Shown here: positions 23,934 to 33,376 of the stretch, piece after piece
Layout: each line of letters starts with the position of its first letter
Position numbering within the stretch: the stretch's first letter is position 1
Assembly (NCBI RefSeq): GCF_041906005.1
Contig: NZ_JAYRJY010000001.1
Coordinates: forward strand, 248,001-312,000
Direction of reading: 5' to 3'
Origin: Ferrovibrio sp041906005
GTDB lineage: Bacteria > Pseudomonadota > Alphaproteobacteria > Ferrovibrionales > Ferrovibrionaceae
Length of the DNA stretch: 64,000 bases
The notes under the pieces: generated by a model
The model's input: only the letters and a program-made list of their open reading frames with translations
What the model was told of the DNA's origin: nothing
Database searches by the model: none
Position numbers and translations under genes: made by a program

Positions 23934-24820
23934 GCGCCCCGCTTCCATTCCGCCAGCAGGATGCCGCCCAGCACCAGCACCAAAGCGGCGACGTGGTAGA
24001 GCGCAAGCTGTTCGTTCAGGATCAGCATGGCAAAGCCGGTGCTGAACAGCGGCATGAGGTTGGTGAACAGGCCGGCGCGGCCGGCGCCGATCAGTTCGAC
24101 GGCACGGATGAAAAAGATCTGCGACAGCAGCGAGGGGAAAATCGCCACATACAGCAGCACCAGCCAGCCCTTCCATGTTGGGACATAAAACTCCCCGGCC
24201 ATGATCTCGACGCCCAGCAGGATGATCGACGAGATCGCCGCCGCCGGCGCCATGGCGGCGAAGAAGACCAGCCCGGGCACCAGCGGCCGGTTGCGCAGCA
24301 GCACGGAATAGCCGGCATAGAGCACGGTGGCGATCAGGATCAGGATGTCGCCGCGATTGATGGTGAGCGTCAGGAGGGTGGTGAAATCGCCCTTCGCCGC
24401 CGTCACCACCACACCCACCATCGATACGGCCATGCCGATCCATTGCAGCAGGCGCACGCGCTGGCCGAACATCATGAACGCGCCGATGAAGATCATCGCC
24501 GGCATGGCGGCGTTGATGATGCCGATATTGATGGCGGTGGTGGTATGCGCCGACCAGTAGAGCAGCGTGTTGTAGCCGGTATAGCCCAGCGTGCCCATGG
24601 CGCCGAGATACCACAGCCGCGGCTTCAGCGTGGGCCAGTGTTCGCGCAGGCCACGGCCACTGATGGCAAACATGATGCTGGCGACCACCAGCCAGCGCAG
24701 GCAGGTGAGCGAGGCCGGCGAGATTTCGCCAACGGCCAGACGACTGACCACCGAATGGCCGCCCCACATGGCAGTGGTGAGCACCAGCAGCAGGTAGGGG
24801 CTGGAATAGATGCCCTGCAT
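23930..24820 (-). CDS. EamA/DMT-family transporter
   Basis: 296 residues with ten predicted helices in two repeated EamA halves (W-G-G-H-S-V-V-S-R near the start, then A-A-M-P-A-M-I-F-I-G-A; second half A-T-V-L-Y-A-G-Y-S-V-L-L). Inner-membrane drug/metabolite exporter; the substrate cannot be deduced. ATG 24820 is taken because it begins just before the first helix; an in-frame TTG at 24895 gives a 25-residue extension of unlikely composition. Convergent with the ZIP gene, divergent from alr. Confidence 0.85.
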   Translation of the reverse strand: MQGIYSSPYLLLVLTTAMWGGHSVVSRLAVGEISPASLTCLRWLVVASIMFAISGRGLREHWPTLKPRLWYLGAMGTLGYTGYNTLLYWSAHTTTAINIGIINAAMPAMIFIGAFMMFGQRVRLLQWIGMAVSMVGVVVTAAKGDFTTLLTLTINRGDILILIATVLYAGYSVLLRNRPLVPGLVFFAAMAPAAAISSIILLGVEIMAGEFYVPTWKGWLVLLYVAIFPSLLSQIFFIRAVELIGAGRAGLFTNLMPLFSTGFAMLILNEQLALYHVAALVLVLGGILLAEWKRGA

Positions 24821-25039
24821 GACGGGCTGGATCGACTGGAACACGGACCGGAACTCCCCAAGGGCGATACGAACGCCGAGCGATAAACAAGGCAAAGCGG
24901 ACGCAAACCGACTCTGATCGCCCTCTTCCGTGGCCCGTCCCCCTTGGCCGTACTCTGGCCCAGCCCGTCGGGCCGGACAAGATCACAGAGCAGGCATTTA
25001 GCCCTGTCTCTTTCGGCGGGTCTGCGCTAAACACCGGCC

Positions 25040-26170
25040 ATGACCGATTTCGGCGACCAGGCGATTCTCACCATCGATCTTGATGCGCTGGTCGCCAACT
25101 GGCGCCGGCTGGGCGGCATGGCGCCAAAAGCCGAGTGCGGCGCCGTGGTGAAGGCCGATGCCTATGGCCTGGGTGCGGCGAAAGTCGGCCCCGCGCTGTT
25201 CGCCGCCGGTTGCCGCCGTTTCTTCGTGGCCCATTCCACCGAGGCGCTGGCCCTGCGCGCGGCGGTCCCTGACGGCACGATTCATATCCTGCACGGCCCG
25301 GCAGCCGGCGCCGAAGCCGAACTAGCCGCCGCCAATCTGAGCCCCGTGCTCTCCACGCCGGGGCAGATCGCCGCCTGGAGCGCCGAGGCCCGCCGCCTGG
25401 GCCGCAGACTGCCGGCCGCGATTCATATCGACACCGGCATGAACCGGCTGGGCCTGAGCGAAACCGAAGCCAATATCCTGGCCCAGGATCCCAGTACGCT
25501 GGACGGGCTGGAGATCGGCTTCGTCATGACGCACCTGGCCTGTTCGGACGAACCCGATCATCCGCTGAACCAGGCCCAGCGCGAACGTTTCGCCACCTGG
25601 CGCCGGCGCTTCCCCGCCCTGAAGGGCAGCCTGGCCAATTCGGCCGGCATCTTCCTGGGCGCGGAATTCCATCACGACATCCTGCGGCCGGGCATCGCGC
25701 TGTATGGCAGCAACCCGCTCGACCCCGCCGCCGGCCCCCGCCGCGCGGCCAGCCGGATGACGGAAGTGGTTCATCTGCAAGGCAGAATCCTGCAGGTCCG
25801 TTCCGTTGACAGGGGCGACACCGTTGGCTACGGTGCCGGCTATATCGTTGAAAAACCGAGCCGAATCGCCACCGTGGCAGTCGGCTATGCCGATGGGTTC
25901 TCTCGTGCGCTGTCCGGCCGGGGCAGCGCCGTCATCAAGGGTCGCCAGGGCCATGTCAGGGTGCCTATCGCGGGGCGGGTTTCCATGGATCTGATCACGC
26001 TGGATGTCTCCGCGCTGGACGCGGATGACTGCGCACCGGGCATGAGCGTCAGCCTGCTGGGCGGCGGCATCGACATCGACGAGCAGGCCGCCGCCGCCGG
26101 CACCATCGGCTATGAGCTGCTGACCCAACTGGGCAAGCGCTACCGCCGCGTCTATAAGAGCGCCGCATGA
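25040..26170 (+). CDS. alr: alanine racemase
   Basis: 376 residues. The PLP lysine is K38 in A-V-V-K-A-D-A-Y-G-L-G, and the second catalytic residue, Tyr, lies in T-V-G-Y-G-A-G-Y. H-I-D-T-G-M-N-R-L-G and G-R-V-S-M-D are further family motifs. Interconverts L- and D-alanine for peptidoglycan. The ATG overlap with mlaE (ATGA) makes it the first gene of alr-mlaE-mlaF-radA-cvpA, with one- to four-base overlaps throughout. Confidence 0.95.
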   Translation: MTDFGDQAILTIDLDALVANWRRLGGMAPKAECGAVVKADAYGLGAAKVGPALFAAGCRRFFVAHSTEALALRAAVPDGTIHILHGPAAGAEAELAAANLSPVLSTPGQIAAWSAEARRLGRRLPAAIHIDTGMNRLGLSETEANILAQDPSTLDGLEIGFVMTHLACSDEPDHPLNQAQRERFATWRRRFPALKGSLANSAGIFLGAEFHHDILRPGIALYGSNPLDPAAGPRRAASRMTEVVHLQGRILQVRSVDRGDTVGYGAGYIVEKPSRIATVAVGYADGFSRALSGRGSAVIKGRQGHVRVPIAGRVSMDLITLDVSALDADDCAPGMSVSLLGGGIDIDEQAAAAGTIGYELLTQLGKRYRRVYKSAA

Positions 26171-26943
26171 ACCCGCTTGCCGTCATCGGTCGCGTTTTCC
26201 TGAATTTCCTGGCCGCCATCGGCCGGGTCAGCGTCTTCACCTTCCATGGCGTGCGCCATGTGTTTGCGCCGCCCGTCTATCTGCGCCTGACCGGCAAGCA
26301 GATGATGGTGATCGGTTATTTCTCGCTGCCCGTTGTCGGCCTCACCGCCCTGTTCACCGGCATGGTGCTGGCGCTGCAGATCTATCTCGGCTCGTCGCGC
26401 TTCAATGCCGAAAATGCCGTGGCCTGGATCGTGGTGCTGGGCATCACGCGCGAGCTGGGCCCGGTGCTGGGCGGCCTGATGGTGGCCGGCCGCGTCGCCT
26501 CGGCCATGGCCGCCGAAATCGGCACCATGCGCGTGACCGAGCAGATCGATGCCCTGACCACGCTTTCGACCAATCCGTTCAAATACCTGGTGGCACCGCG
26601 CATCATCGCCGGCGTGGTGACCCTGCCGATCCTGATCCTGGTGGCCGACATCATCGGTGTGATGGGCGGTTATCTGGTCGGCACCCACAAGCTCGGCTTC
26701 AATGCCGGCACCTACCTGAAGAACACTTTCGACTTCCTCGAAACCCTCGATGTGGTATCGGGCCTGGTGAAGGCGGCGGTGTTCGGCTTCATCATCGCCC
26801 TGATGGGCTGCTACCACGGCTTCAATTCCAAGGGCGGGGCCCAGGGCGTGGGCCGCGCCACTACCGATGCGGTGGTGTCGGCCTCGATCCTGATCCTGAT
26901 CGCCAACTACTTCGTCACCGAACTCTTCTTCTCGGGCAAATGA
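26167..26943 (+). CDS. mlaE: MlaE-family ABC transporter permease
   Basis: 258 residues with about five to six membrane helices; E-L-G-P-V-L-G-G-L-M-V-A-G-R-V-A-S-A-M-A-A-E-I-G-T-M-R-V-T-E-Q-I-D-A-L is the conserved MlaE coupling region. Together with MlaF it moves phospholipids or other lipids between inner and outer membrane. The substrate-binding mlaD and the mlaB/mlaC genes are not adjacent. Overlaps alr and mlaF by four bases each (ATGA). Confidence 0.92.
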   Translation: MNPLAVIGRVFLNFLAAIGRVSVFTFHGVRHVFAPPVYLRLTGKQMMVIGYFSLPVVGLTALFTGMVLALQIYLGSSRFNAENAVAWIVVLGITRELGPVLGGLMVAGRVASAMAAEIGTMRVTEQIDALTTLSTNPFKYLVAPRIIAGVVTLPILILVADIIGVMGGYLVGTHKLGFNAGTYLKNTFDFLETLDVVSGLVKAAVFGFIIALMGCYHGFNSKGGAQGVGRATTDAVVSASILILIANYFVTELFFSGK

Positions 26944-27716
26944 GCAGCGACGCCAAAATAGCCCTGAAGGGCGTTCACAAGCAGTTCGGCAAGAAGGTGG
27001 TGCTGGATGGCATCGACCTGGAAGTGCCGCGCGGCAAGTCGCTGGTGGTGATCGGCGGATCGGGCACCGGCAAGTCGGTGATGCTGAAATGCGTGCTGGG
27101 CCTGATCAAGCCCGAACGCGGCGAAATCCTGATCGATGGTCAGGATGCGATGAAATTCAGCGCCAGCGAACGCGAAGAGGCGCTGCGCAAGTTCGGCATG
27201 CTGTTCCAGGGCTCGGCGCTGTTCGACAGCCTGAAGGTCTGGGAAAATGTCGCCTTCGGCCTGATCCAGGGCCGCCGCATGGACCGCGACCAGGCCAAGC
27301 AGATCGCGCTCGACAAACTGGGCCAGGTGGGCCTGGGCCCGGAAGTGGGCGAACTCTCGCCGGCCGAACTCTCTGGCGGCATGCAGAAGCGCGTGGCGCT
27401 GGCCCGCGCCATCGCCGCCGAACCCGAGATCATCTTCTTCGACGAACCGACCACCGGCCTCGACCCGATCATGGCCGACGTGATCAACAACCTGATCAAG
27501 TCCTGCGTGCAGAAGCTGGGCGCCACCACGCTGAGCATCACCCACGACATGGCCAGCGCCCGCAAGATCGCCGACTACATTGCGATGATCTACAAGGGCC
27601 GCATCATCTGGCACGGCACCGCCGCCGAGGTCGACCATTCCGGCAATGAGTATGTCGACCAGTTCATCCATGGTCGGGCGGAAGGCCCGATCAAGATGGA
27701 AGTGCTGAAACCCTGA
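26940..27716 (+). CDS. mlaF: MlaF-family ABC transporter ATPase
   Basis: 258 residues. Walker A G-G-S-G-T-G-K-S, signature L-S-G-G-M-Q-K-R, Walker B I-I-F-F-D-E-P-T-T-G-L-D, switch His in I-T-H-D-M. The M-Q-K-R variant of the signature and the F-Q-G-S-A-L-F-D-S-L Q-loop are typical of Mla ATPases. It overlaps mlaE and radA. Powers lipid transport with MlaE. Confidence 0.93.
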   Translation: MSSDAKIALKGVHKQFGKKVVLDGIDLEVPRGKSLVVIGGSGTGKSVMLKCVLGLIKPERGEILIDGQDAMKFSASEREEALRKFGMLFQGSALFDSLKVWENVAFGLIQGRRMDRDQAKQIALDKLGQVGLGPEVGELSPAELSGGMQKRVALARAIAAEPEIIFFDEPTTGLDPIMADVINNLIKSCVQKLGATTLSITHDMASARKIADYIAMIYKGRIIWHGTAAEVDHSGNEYVDQFIHGRAEGPIKMEVLKP

Positions 27717-29173
27717 TGGCGAAAGTCACGGAGTCCTTCGTCTGCCAGAGCTGCGGCGCCGTCTACCGCAAATGGCAGGGCCGCTGTGATTCCTGTGGCG
27801 GGTGGAACACCATCCTGGAGGAAGCCCCCAAGGTCGCGGTGCCCAAGGGGCTTTCCGCCGGCAAGGGCAAGGCGATCGGCTTCGCGAGCCTGAGCGGCCA
27901 ACCCGACAAGGTGGTGCGCACCGTCACCGGCATCAATGAACTCGACCGCGTGCTGGGCGGCGGACTGGTGCCCGGCTCGGCCATCCTGATCGGCGGCGAT
28001 CCGGGCATCGGCAAATCCACCATCCTGCTGCAGGCCGTGGCGCAACTGGCGCGACGCGGCGCCACGGCGCTCTATGTCTCGGGTGAGGAAGCCGTGGCGC
28101 AGATCGGCCTGCGGGCACAGCGTTTGGGGCTGGCCGATGCACCGGTGATGCTGGCCGCCGCCAATTCCCTGCGTGACATCCTGGCCGGCATCGACACGGC
28201 CATGACACAAGGCAAAGGCGCGCCTGCCGTCATCGTGATCGACTCCATCCAGACCATCTTCGCCGACAATATCGAAAGCGCGCCCGGCACGGTGAACCAG
28301 GTTCGCGCCTGCGCCCATGAACTGATCCGCGTGGCCAAGCAGTCGAATGCCGCCGTGTTCCTGGTGGGCCACGTGACCAAGGACGGCCAGATCGCCGGCC
28401 CGCGCGTGGTCGAACACATGGTCGACACCGTGCTGTATTTCGAGGGCGAACGCGGCCACCAGTTCCGCATCCTGCGCGCGGTGAAAAACCGCTTCGGCGC
28501 TACCGACGAAATCGGCGTGTTCAGCATGACCGATGGCGGCCTGTCGGAAGTGCCGAATCCCTCTGCCCTGTTCCTCGGCCGCTCGGAAGCCGGCAAGGGC
28601 GAACCGGTGGCGGGTTCCGCCATCTTCGCGGGTATGGAAGGCACCCGGCCGTTATTGGTGGAAATCCAGGCTTTGGTCGCGCCCTCGCCGCTGGCGACTC
28701 CGCGCCGCACCGTGGTGGGCTGGGACACAGGCCGGCTGGCGATGGTTCTGGCCGTGCTGGATGCCAGATGCGGCTTGCGTTATTCGGGCTGCGACGTCTA
28801 TCTCAACGTCGCCGGCGGCCTCAGAGTCGTCGAGCCGGCCGCAGACCTCGCCGTGGCCGCCGCCCTGCTCTCGGCCCTGGCCGACAGTCCGGCGCCGGAG
28901 CGCACGGTCTTCTTCGGCGAGATCAGCCTGGCCGGCGAGGTGCGCCCGGTGAGCCAGGCAGAATCGCGGCTGAAAGAGGCTGCCAAGCTGGGCTTCGAGC
29001 ATGCGGTGATGCCGGCAGGCGCGAAGAATAAGGTGAAGGGTATCGGGACGAGCGAGCTGATGCGGCTGAACGAACTGGTCGAACTGTTTCCCGCCGCCCG
29101 GGCTGCCGCCAAACGGGCCGCGGCCGGACGCGACCAGCGCAGCGGCTGGACCGCACAGGAGGAAGACGCCTGA
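27716..29173 (+). CDS. radA: DNA repair protein RadA
   Basis: 485 residues. The N-terminal zinc finger has C10-x2-C13 and C24-x2-C27; Walker A is G-G-D-P-G-I-G-K-S-T (93-102); K-N-R-F-G is the RadA motif in the central ATPase; the C-terminal third is the Lon-like domain (D-V-Y-L-N-V-A-G-G-L). RadA drives branch migration in recombination repair. The ATG overlaps the mlaF stop by one base and the stop overlaps cvpA. Confidence 0.96.
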   Translation: MAKVTESFVCQSCGAVYRKWQGRCDSCGGWNTILEEAPKVAVPKGLSAGKGKAIGFASLSGQPDKVVRTVTGINELDRVLGGGLVPGSAILIGGDPGIGKSTILLQAVAQLARRGATALYVSGEEAVAQIGLRAQRLGLADAPVMLAAANSLRDILAGIDTAMTQGKGAPAVIVIDSIQTIFADNIESAPGTVNQVRACAHELIRVAKQSNAAVFLVGHVTKDGQIAGPRVVEHMVDTVLYFEGERGHQFRILRAVKNRFGATDEIGVFSMTDGGLSEVPNPSALFLGRSEAGKGEPVAGSAIFAGMEGTRPLLVEIQALVAPSPLATPRRTVVGWDTGRLAMVLAVLDARCGLRYSGCDVYLNVAGGLRVVEPAADLAVAAALLSALADSPAPERTVFFGEISLAGEVRPVSQAESRLKEAAKLGFEHAVMPAGAKNKVKGIGTSELMRLNELVELFPAARAAAKRAAAGRDQRSGWTAQEEDA

Positions 29174-29853
29174 TGTCGTCCCTGCCGGTCAATATCGTCG
29201 ATCTGATCGTCATCGTCGTTTTGCTGCTGTCGGCCCTGCTGGCGCTGTTCCGCGGCCTTGTGAAGGAAGTGCTGTCGGTGGCCGGCTGGGTGGCGGCGCT
29301 GGCGGCCACCTACTTCTTCTTTCCCTTCGCGCGCGATATCGCGCGCGTCTATATCAGCAACCTGTATCTCTACACGGCAGCAGCAGGCGCTGCCCTGTTC
29401 CTGCCCACCCTGATCCTGTGTTCCCTGCTGACCCACTGGATTTCCGAGCGGGTGCGCGCCTCGTTCATCTCGGCGGTGGACCGCAGCCTGGGTTTCCTGT
29501 TCGGCCTGGCCCGCGGCGCCCTGATCGTGGTGGTGGCCTGGTGGGTCACCGATCGCCTGGTTCCGGTGCCGACCCAGCCGGCCTGGCTGCTGGAGGCCCG
29601 CACCCGGCCGCTGGCCGTGATGGGCTATACCTGGGCGGCCGAGATGGTGATGCGACAACTCGACCCAGGCCGGGCGCCGGAAAAACAGGTACAACCCGGC
29701 CCGACATCGACCTTGACCCCGACCCCGGTGCCGACGCACCAGACCCAGGGTGTCCAAAACCAGTCCGGCAGCGCTGACTCGCGCAGCCAAACCGGCTATA
29801 AGACCGAGGAACGCCAGGGCATCGAGAGCCTTATCCGGCAGGACAAGCCTTGA
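29173..29853 (+). CDS. cvpA: CvpA family membrane protein
   Basis: 226 residues: four hydrophobic helices in the first 135 residues (N-I-V-D-L-I-V-I-V-V-L-L-L-S-A-L-L-A-L-F-R-G begins the CvpA domain), then a Pro/Thr/Gln-rich hydrophilic tail. The family was first linked to colicin V production and maps next to purF in many bacteria, as here. Its molecular function remains unclear. It overlaps radA (TGATG) and ends 55 bases before purF. Confidence 0.9.
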   Translation: MSSLPVNIVDLIVIVVLLLSALLALFRGLVKEVLSVAGWVAALAATYFFFPFARDIARVYISNLYLYTAAAGAALFLPTLILCSLLTHWISERVRASFISAVDRSLGFLFGLARGALIVVVAWWVTDRLVPVPTQPAWLLEARTRPLAVMGYTWAAEMVMRQLDPGRAPEKQVQPGPTSTLTPTPVPTHQTQGVQNQSGSADSRSQTGYKTEERQGIESLIRQDKP

Positions 29854-29908
29854 AGCCGCCGCGAGCCTGCCCCATGTCTACCGCTCGCGGGCGACGGAGC
29901 CGCTGACC

Positions 29909-31366
29909 ATGCAGACCAATCCCTTCGACGACGACAAGCTGCGTGAGGAATGCGGCATCTTCGGTATTTTCGGCCATCCCGACTCGGCCGCCAATACCGT
30001 GCTTGGCCTGCATGCCCTGCAGCATCGTGGCCAGGAGGCGGCCGGCATCGTCGCCTTCCACGAGGGCCGCTTCAACAGCCACCGGGCGCTGGGCCATGTG
30101 GCTCCCAACTTCTCGTCGGAAAAAGTGATCCGCGACCTCCAGGGCAACAGCGCCATCGGCCATGTGCGCTATTCCACCTCGGGCGCGACGCTCCTGCGCA
30201 ACGTGCAGCCGATCTATGCCGACCTGGAACTGGGCGGTATCGCGCTGGCCCATAACGGCAACCTGACCAACGCGCGCATGATCCGCGACGACCTGGTGGC
30301 CAAGGGCAGCATCTTCCAGTCCACCATGGATACGGAAGTGATCACCCATCTGGTGGCACTCAGCCGGAAAGCCAATGTGGTCGACCGTATCGTCGACGCG
30401 CTGAAGCAGATCGAGGGCGCCTATGCCCTGGTGGCGCTGACGCCGAAGAAGCTGATCGGGGTGCGCGATCCCTGGGGCGTGCGGCCGCTGGTGCTGGGCA
30501 ACCTGAAAGGCGTGGCGATCCTGGCTTCCGAGACCTGCGCGCTCGATATCCTGGGCGCGGACTTCGTGCGCGACATCGAACCGGGCGAACTGGTGGTGAT
30601 CGACGCCGAGGGCATCCATTCGCACCGCCCCTTCCCGCCGGTGCAACGCCGCTTCTGCATCTTCGAATACATCTATTTCGCCCGTCCGGACTCGCAGGTG
30701 GAAGGCCTGAGCGTCTATGAGGCGCGCAAACAGATCGGCGCCCAGCTCGCCCGCGAAAACCCGATCGAGGCCGATGTGGTGATCCCGGTGCCGGATTCCG
30801 GCGTGCCGGCGGCCATCGGTTATGCCGCCGAGAGCGGCATCCCCTTCGAACTGGGCATCATCCGCAATCATTATGTCGGCCGCACCTTCATCGAACCGAC
30901 CGACCAGATCCGCCATCTGGGCGTGAAGCTGAAACACAACGCCAACCGCGCCTATATCGAGGGCAAGCGGGTGATCCTGGTGGACGATTCCATCGTGCGC
31001 GGCACTACCTCGACCAAGATCGTCGAGATGGTGCGCGAGGCCGGCGCCAAGGAAGTGCACATGCGCATCGCCTCGCCGCCGACGACGCATAGCTGCTTCT
31101 ACGGCGTGGATACGCCGGAACGTTCCAAGCTGCTGGCGGCGACGCACAGCGTCGAGGAAATGACCAAGTTCATCAAGGCCGACAGCCTCGCCTTCCTGTC
31201 GATGGACGGGCTCTATCGCGCCATGGGCCGCCCGGCCCGTGATGCCGCCAAGCCGGCTTTCTGCGATGCCTGCTTCTCCGGCGATTATCCGATCGGCCTG
31301 GCCGACGAGGCGGATCGCAACACCCGCGGGCCGCGCCAGCTCACCCTGCTGGCTGAAACCGGCTAG
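29909..31366 (+). CDS. purF: amidophosphoribosyltransferase
   Basis: 485 residues; first step of de novo purine synthesis (PRPP plus glutamine to phosphoribosylamine). A 14-residue propeptide precedes nucleophile C15 (R-E-E-C-G-I-F-G). The glutaminase domain shows H-R-G-Q-E-A-A-G and G-H-V-R-Y-S-T-S-G, and the PRPP site is V-I-L-V-D-D-S-I-V-R-G-T-T. I used the ATG at 29909; a longer in-frame reading overlaps cvpA and has no support. C-x2-C near the C-terminus (C-D-A-C) may belong to an iron-sulfur site as in the Bacillus-type enzyme. Confidence 0.96.
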   Translation: MQTNPFDDDKLREECGIFGIFGHPDSAANTVLGLHALQHRGQEAAGIVAFHEGRFNSHRALGHVAPNFSSEKVIRDLQGNSAIGHVRYSTSGATLLRNVQPIYADLELGGIALAHNGNLTNARMIRDDLVAKGSIFQSTMDTEVITHLVALSRKANVVDRIVDALKQIEGAYALVALTPKKLIGVRDPWGVRPLVLGNLKGVAILASETCALDILGADFVRDIEPGELVVIDAEGIHSHRPFPPVQRRFCIFEYIYFARPDSQVEGLSVYEARKQIGAQLARENPIEADVVIPVPDSGVPAAIGYAAESGIPFELGIIRNHYVGRTFIEPTDQIRHLGVKLKHNANRAYIEGKRVILVDDSIVRGTTSTKIVEMVREAGAKEVHMRIASPPTTHSCFYGVDTPERSKLLAATHSVEEMTKFIKADSLAFLSMDGLYRAMGRPARDAAKPAFCDACFSGDYPIGLADEADRNTRGPRQLTLLAETG

Positions 31367-31427
31367 GCCACGCGACTGCTGGGCTAAGGGCGGCGCCAGA
31401 CCGCCCGGCCATTCCGGGGGAAGGTGC

Positions 31428-32558
31428 ATGTCCATTCACTTCAAAGCCGCTGTGCTGCGCGAGGCCGGTCTGCCCGCGCCCTATGCGCAGTCGCGGCCGC
31501 TGCGGATCGAGGATGTCTCCATTGCGGACTCACGCGAGGGCGAAGTGCTGGTGCGCATCGCCGCCGCCAGCCTTTGTCGCTCCGATCTTTCGGTGGTGAA
31601 CGGCCGGCGCGCCTGGCCGATGCCCATCGTGCCCGGCCACGAGGCCAGCGGCATCGTGGAAGAAACCGGGCCGGGCGTGCGGCGGGTGAAGCGCGGCGAT
31701 GCCGTGGTGCTGGTGTTCCAGCCGCAATGCGGCGCCTGCCCGGATTGCGTGGCGGGCGATGCCCATCTGTGCGGGCCGGGCCTGCAGGCCAATCGCGCCG
31801 GCGGCCTGCTGGGCGGCGGCACGCGGCTGCGCCTGGGCGGTCAGGCCGTGCATCATCACATGGGTCTGTCTGCCTTTGCCGAATATGCGGTGGTGTCCGA
31901 AGCCTCGGTGGTGCCGGCGGCCGAAGGCATTCCACTGGATATCGCCGCCCTGTTCGGCTGCGCGGTGATGTGCGGCGCCGGCACGGTGCTGAACACCGCC
32001 AATGTGCGCCCGGGCGACAGCGTGACCATCGTTGGCCTGGGCGGCGTGGGCTCCAGCGCGTTGCTGGGCGCCAGGCTGGCGGGCGCGGCACGCATCATCG
32101 CGGTCGATACCGATCCCGCGCGACTGGACTCCGCCCGCCGGCTCGGCGCCACCGATGTCGTGCTGGACGAGAACGGCAGCGGCGCTGCCCAGGTGCTGGA
32201 TCTGAGTCGCGGCGGCACCGATCACGCCTTCGAGACGGCCGGCACCCTGGGCGCCTTCCAGACTGCCTATCAATCCGTGCGGCGCGGCGGCCAGGTGGTG
32301 ACGGTGGGGCTGGTCGATCCGAAAACGCCCTTCAGCCTCGATATTGCCGGCCTGGTGACCGGCGCCAAGACGGTGAAGGGCAGCTATATCGGCAGCTGCA
32401 ACCCGCAGCGCGACATCCCGAAATACATGGACCTGTTCCGGCGCGGCCTGCTGCCGGTGGACCGCCTGATCAGCCACCGCCTGCCGCTGGCCGAGGTCAA
32501 CACGGCGCTGGACCGCATGGCCGGCAACACGGCCCTGCGGCAAATCATCCAGCCCTGA
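31428..32558 (+). CDS. zinc-dependent alcohol dehydrogenase family protein
   Basis: 376-residue medium-chain dehydrogenase. Catalytic zinc ligands lie in S-L-C-R-S-D and G-H-E-A-S-G; the structural zinc cluster is C-x2-C-x2-C-x7-C (C-G-A-C-P-D-C, then H-L-C); the nucleotide fold has G-L-G-G-V-G. The motifs recall class III (formaldehyde) and aryl-alcohol dehydrogenases, but the substrate is not certain. A purine-rich GGGGGAAGG precedes the ATG. It stands 61 bases after purF and 92 bases before an SDR gene and may form an operon with the latter. Confidence 0.9.
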   Translation: MSIHFKAAVLREAGLPAPYAQSRPLRIEDVSIADSREGEVLVRIAAASLCRSDLSVVNGRRAWPMPIVPGHEASGIVEETGPGVRRVKRGDAVVLVFQPQCGACPDCVAGDAHLCGPGLQANRAGGLLGGGTRLRLGGQAVHHHMGLSAFAEYAVVSEASVVPAAEGIPLDIAALFGCAVMCGAGTVLNTANVRPGDSVTIVGLGGVGSSALLGARLAGAARIIAVDTDPARLDSARRLGATDVVLDENGSGAAQVLDLSRGGTDHAFETAGTLGAFQTAYQSVRRGGQVVTVGLVDPKTPFSLDIAGLVTGAKTVKGSYIGSCNPQRDIPKYMDLFRRGLLPVDRLISHRLPLAEVNTALDRMAGNTALRQIIQP

Positions 32559-32650
32559 GGCGGGCCCGGCGCTTCTCCGGGCGCGCCATTTGGGCTATTT
32601 AGCCCCCTCGATGCCAGCCGGTGCGCCGGCCCAACCACACGGGAGTATCC

Positions 32651-33373
32651 ATGCGCCTGAAGGACCGCATCGCGCTGATCACCGGCGCCAGCCGCGGCAT
32701 CGGTGCCGCCATCGCCAAACGCTATGCCGCCGAGGGCGCGCATGTGATCTGCGTGGCCCGCACCACCGGTGCGCTGGAGGAACTGGACGACGAGATCAAG
32801 GCACAGGGCGGCAGCGCAACGCTGGTGCCGCTGGATCTGGAAAAGACCGAACTGATCGACGGCCTGGCCGCGCCGCTGTATGAGCGTTTCGGCCGCATCG
32901 ACATCCTGGTGGGCAATGCCGGCATCTTCGGCCGCATGACGCCGCTGCACCAGTTCCCGCCCGACCTGTGGGAGAAGGTGTTCAAGGTCAATGTGCATGC
33001 CAACCAGCGCCTGATCCGCGCCGTGCATCCGCTGCTGAATGCCTCGCCGGCCGGCCGCGCGATCTTCGTCACCTCAACCGTGGCGCGGGAAATCCGCGCT
33101 TACTGGGGTGCCTACGCCGCCTCGAAAGCCGCGCTGGAAGCCATGGTGCTGGGCTATGCCAAGGAATGCGCGCAGAGCAACATCCGCGTGAACCTGGTCA
33201 ATCCCGGCGGCACGCGCACCAACATGCGCGCCGAAGCCTTCCCCGGTGAGGATCCGAAGACCCTGCCGGCGGCCGAGGACATCATGGAAGTGTTCGTCGC
33301 GCTGGCCGAGGCAAGCTGCATGCGCAACGGCGAATGCATTTCCGCTCGCGAATTCTGCGGGATCGGCAAGTAA
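32651..33373 (+). CDS. short-chain dehydrogenase/reductase
   Basis: 240 residues. G-A-S-R-G-I-G is the cofactor motif (12-18), V-G-N-A-G replaces the usual N-N-A-G, and catalytic Ser and Y-x-x-x-K are T-S-T-V-A-R and A-Y-A-A-S-K. The C-terminus is short and lacks the V-D-G-G-x-x end of FabG-type enzymes. GGGAG precedes the ATG by five bases. The hydratase-like gene starts three bases after its stop, so both probably act in one small-molecule pathway. Confidence 0.9.
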   Translation: MRLKDRIALITGASRGIGAAIAKRYAAEGAHVICVARTTGALEELDDEIKAQGGSATLVPLDLEKTELIDGLAAPLYERFGRIDILVGNAGIFGRMTPLHQFPPDLWEKVFKVNVHANQRLIRAVHPLLNASPAGRAIFVTSTVAREIRAYWGAYAASKAALEAMVLGYAKECAQSNIRVNLVNPGGTRTNMRAEAFPGEDPKTLPAAEDIMEVFVALAEASCMRNGECISAREFCGIGK

Positions 33374-33376
33374 GCG

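Noticed and set aside
29831..31435. 534-codon open frame on the minus strand opposite purF
   Set aside because: Antisense shadow with His/Gly/Arg-rich composition; purF motifs are intact on the plus strand.
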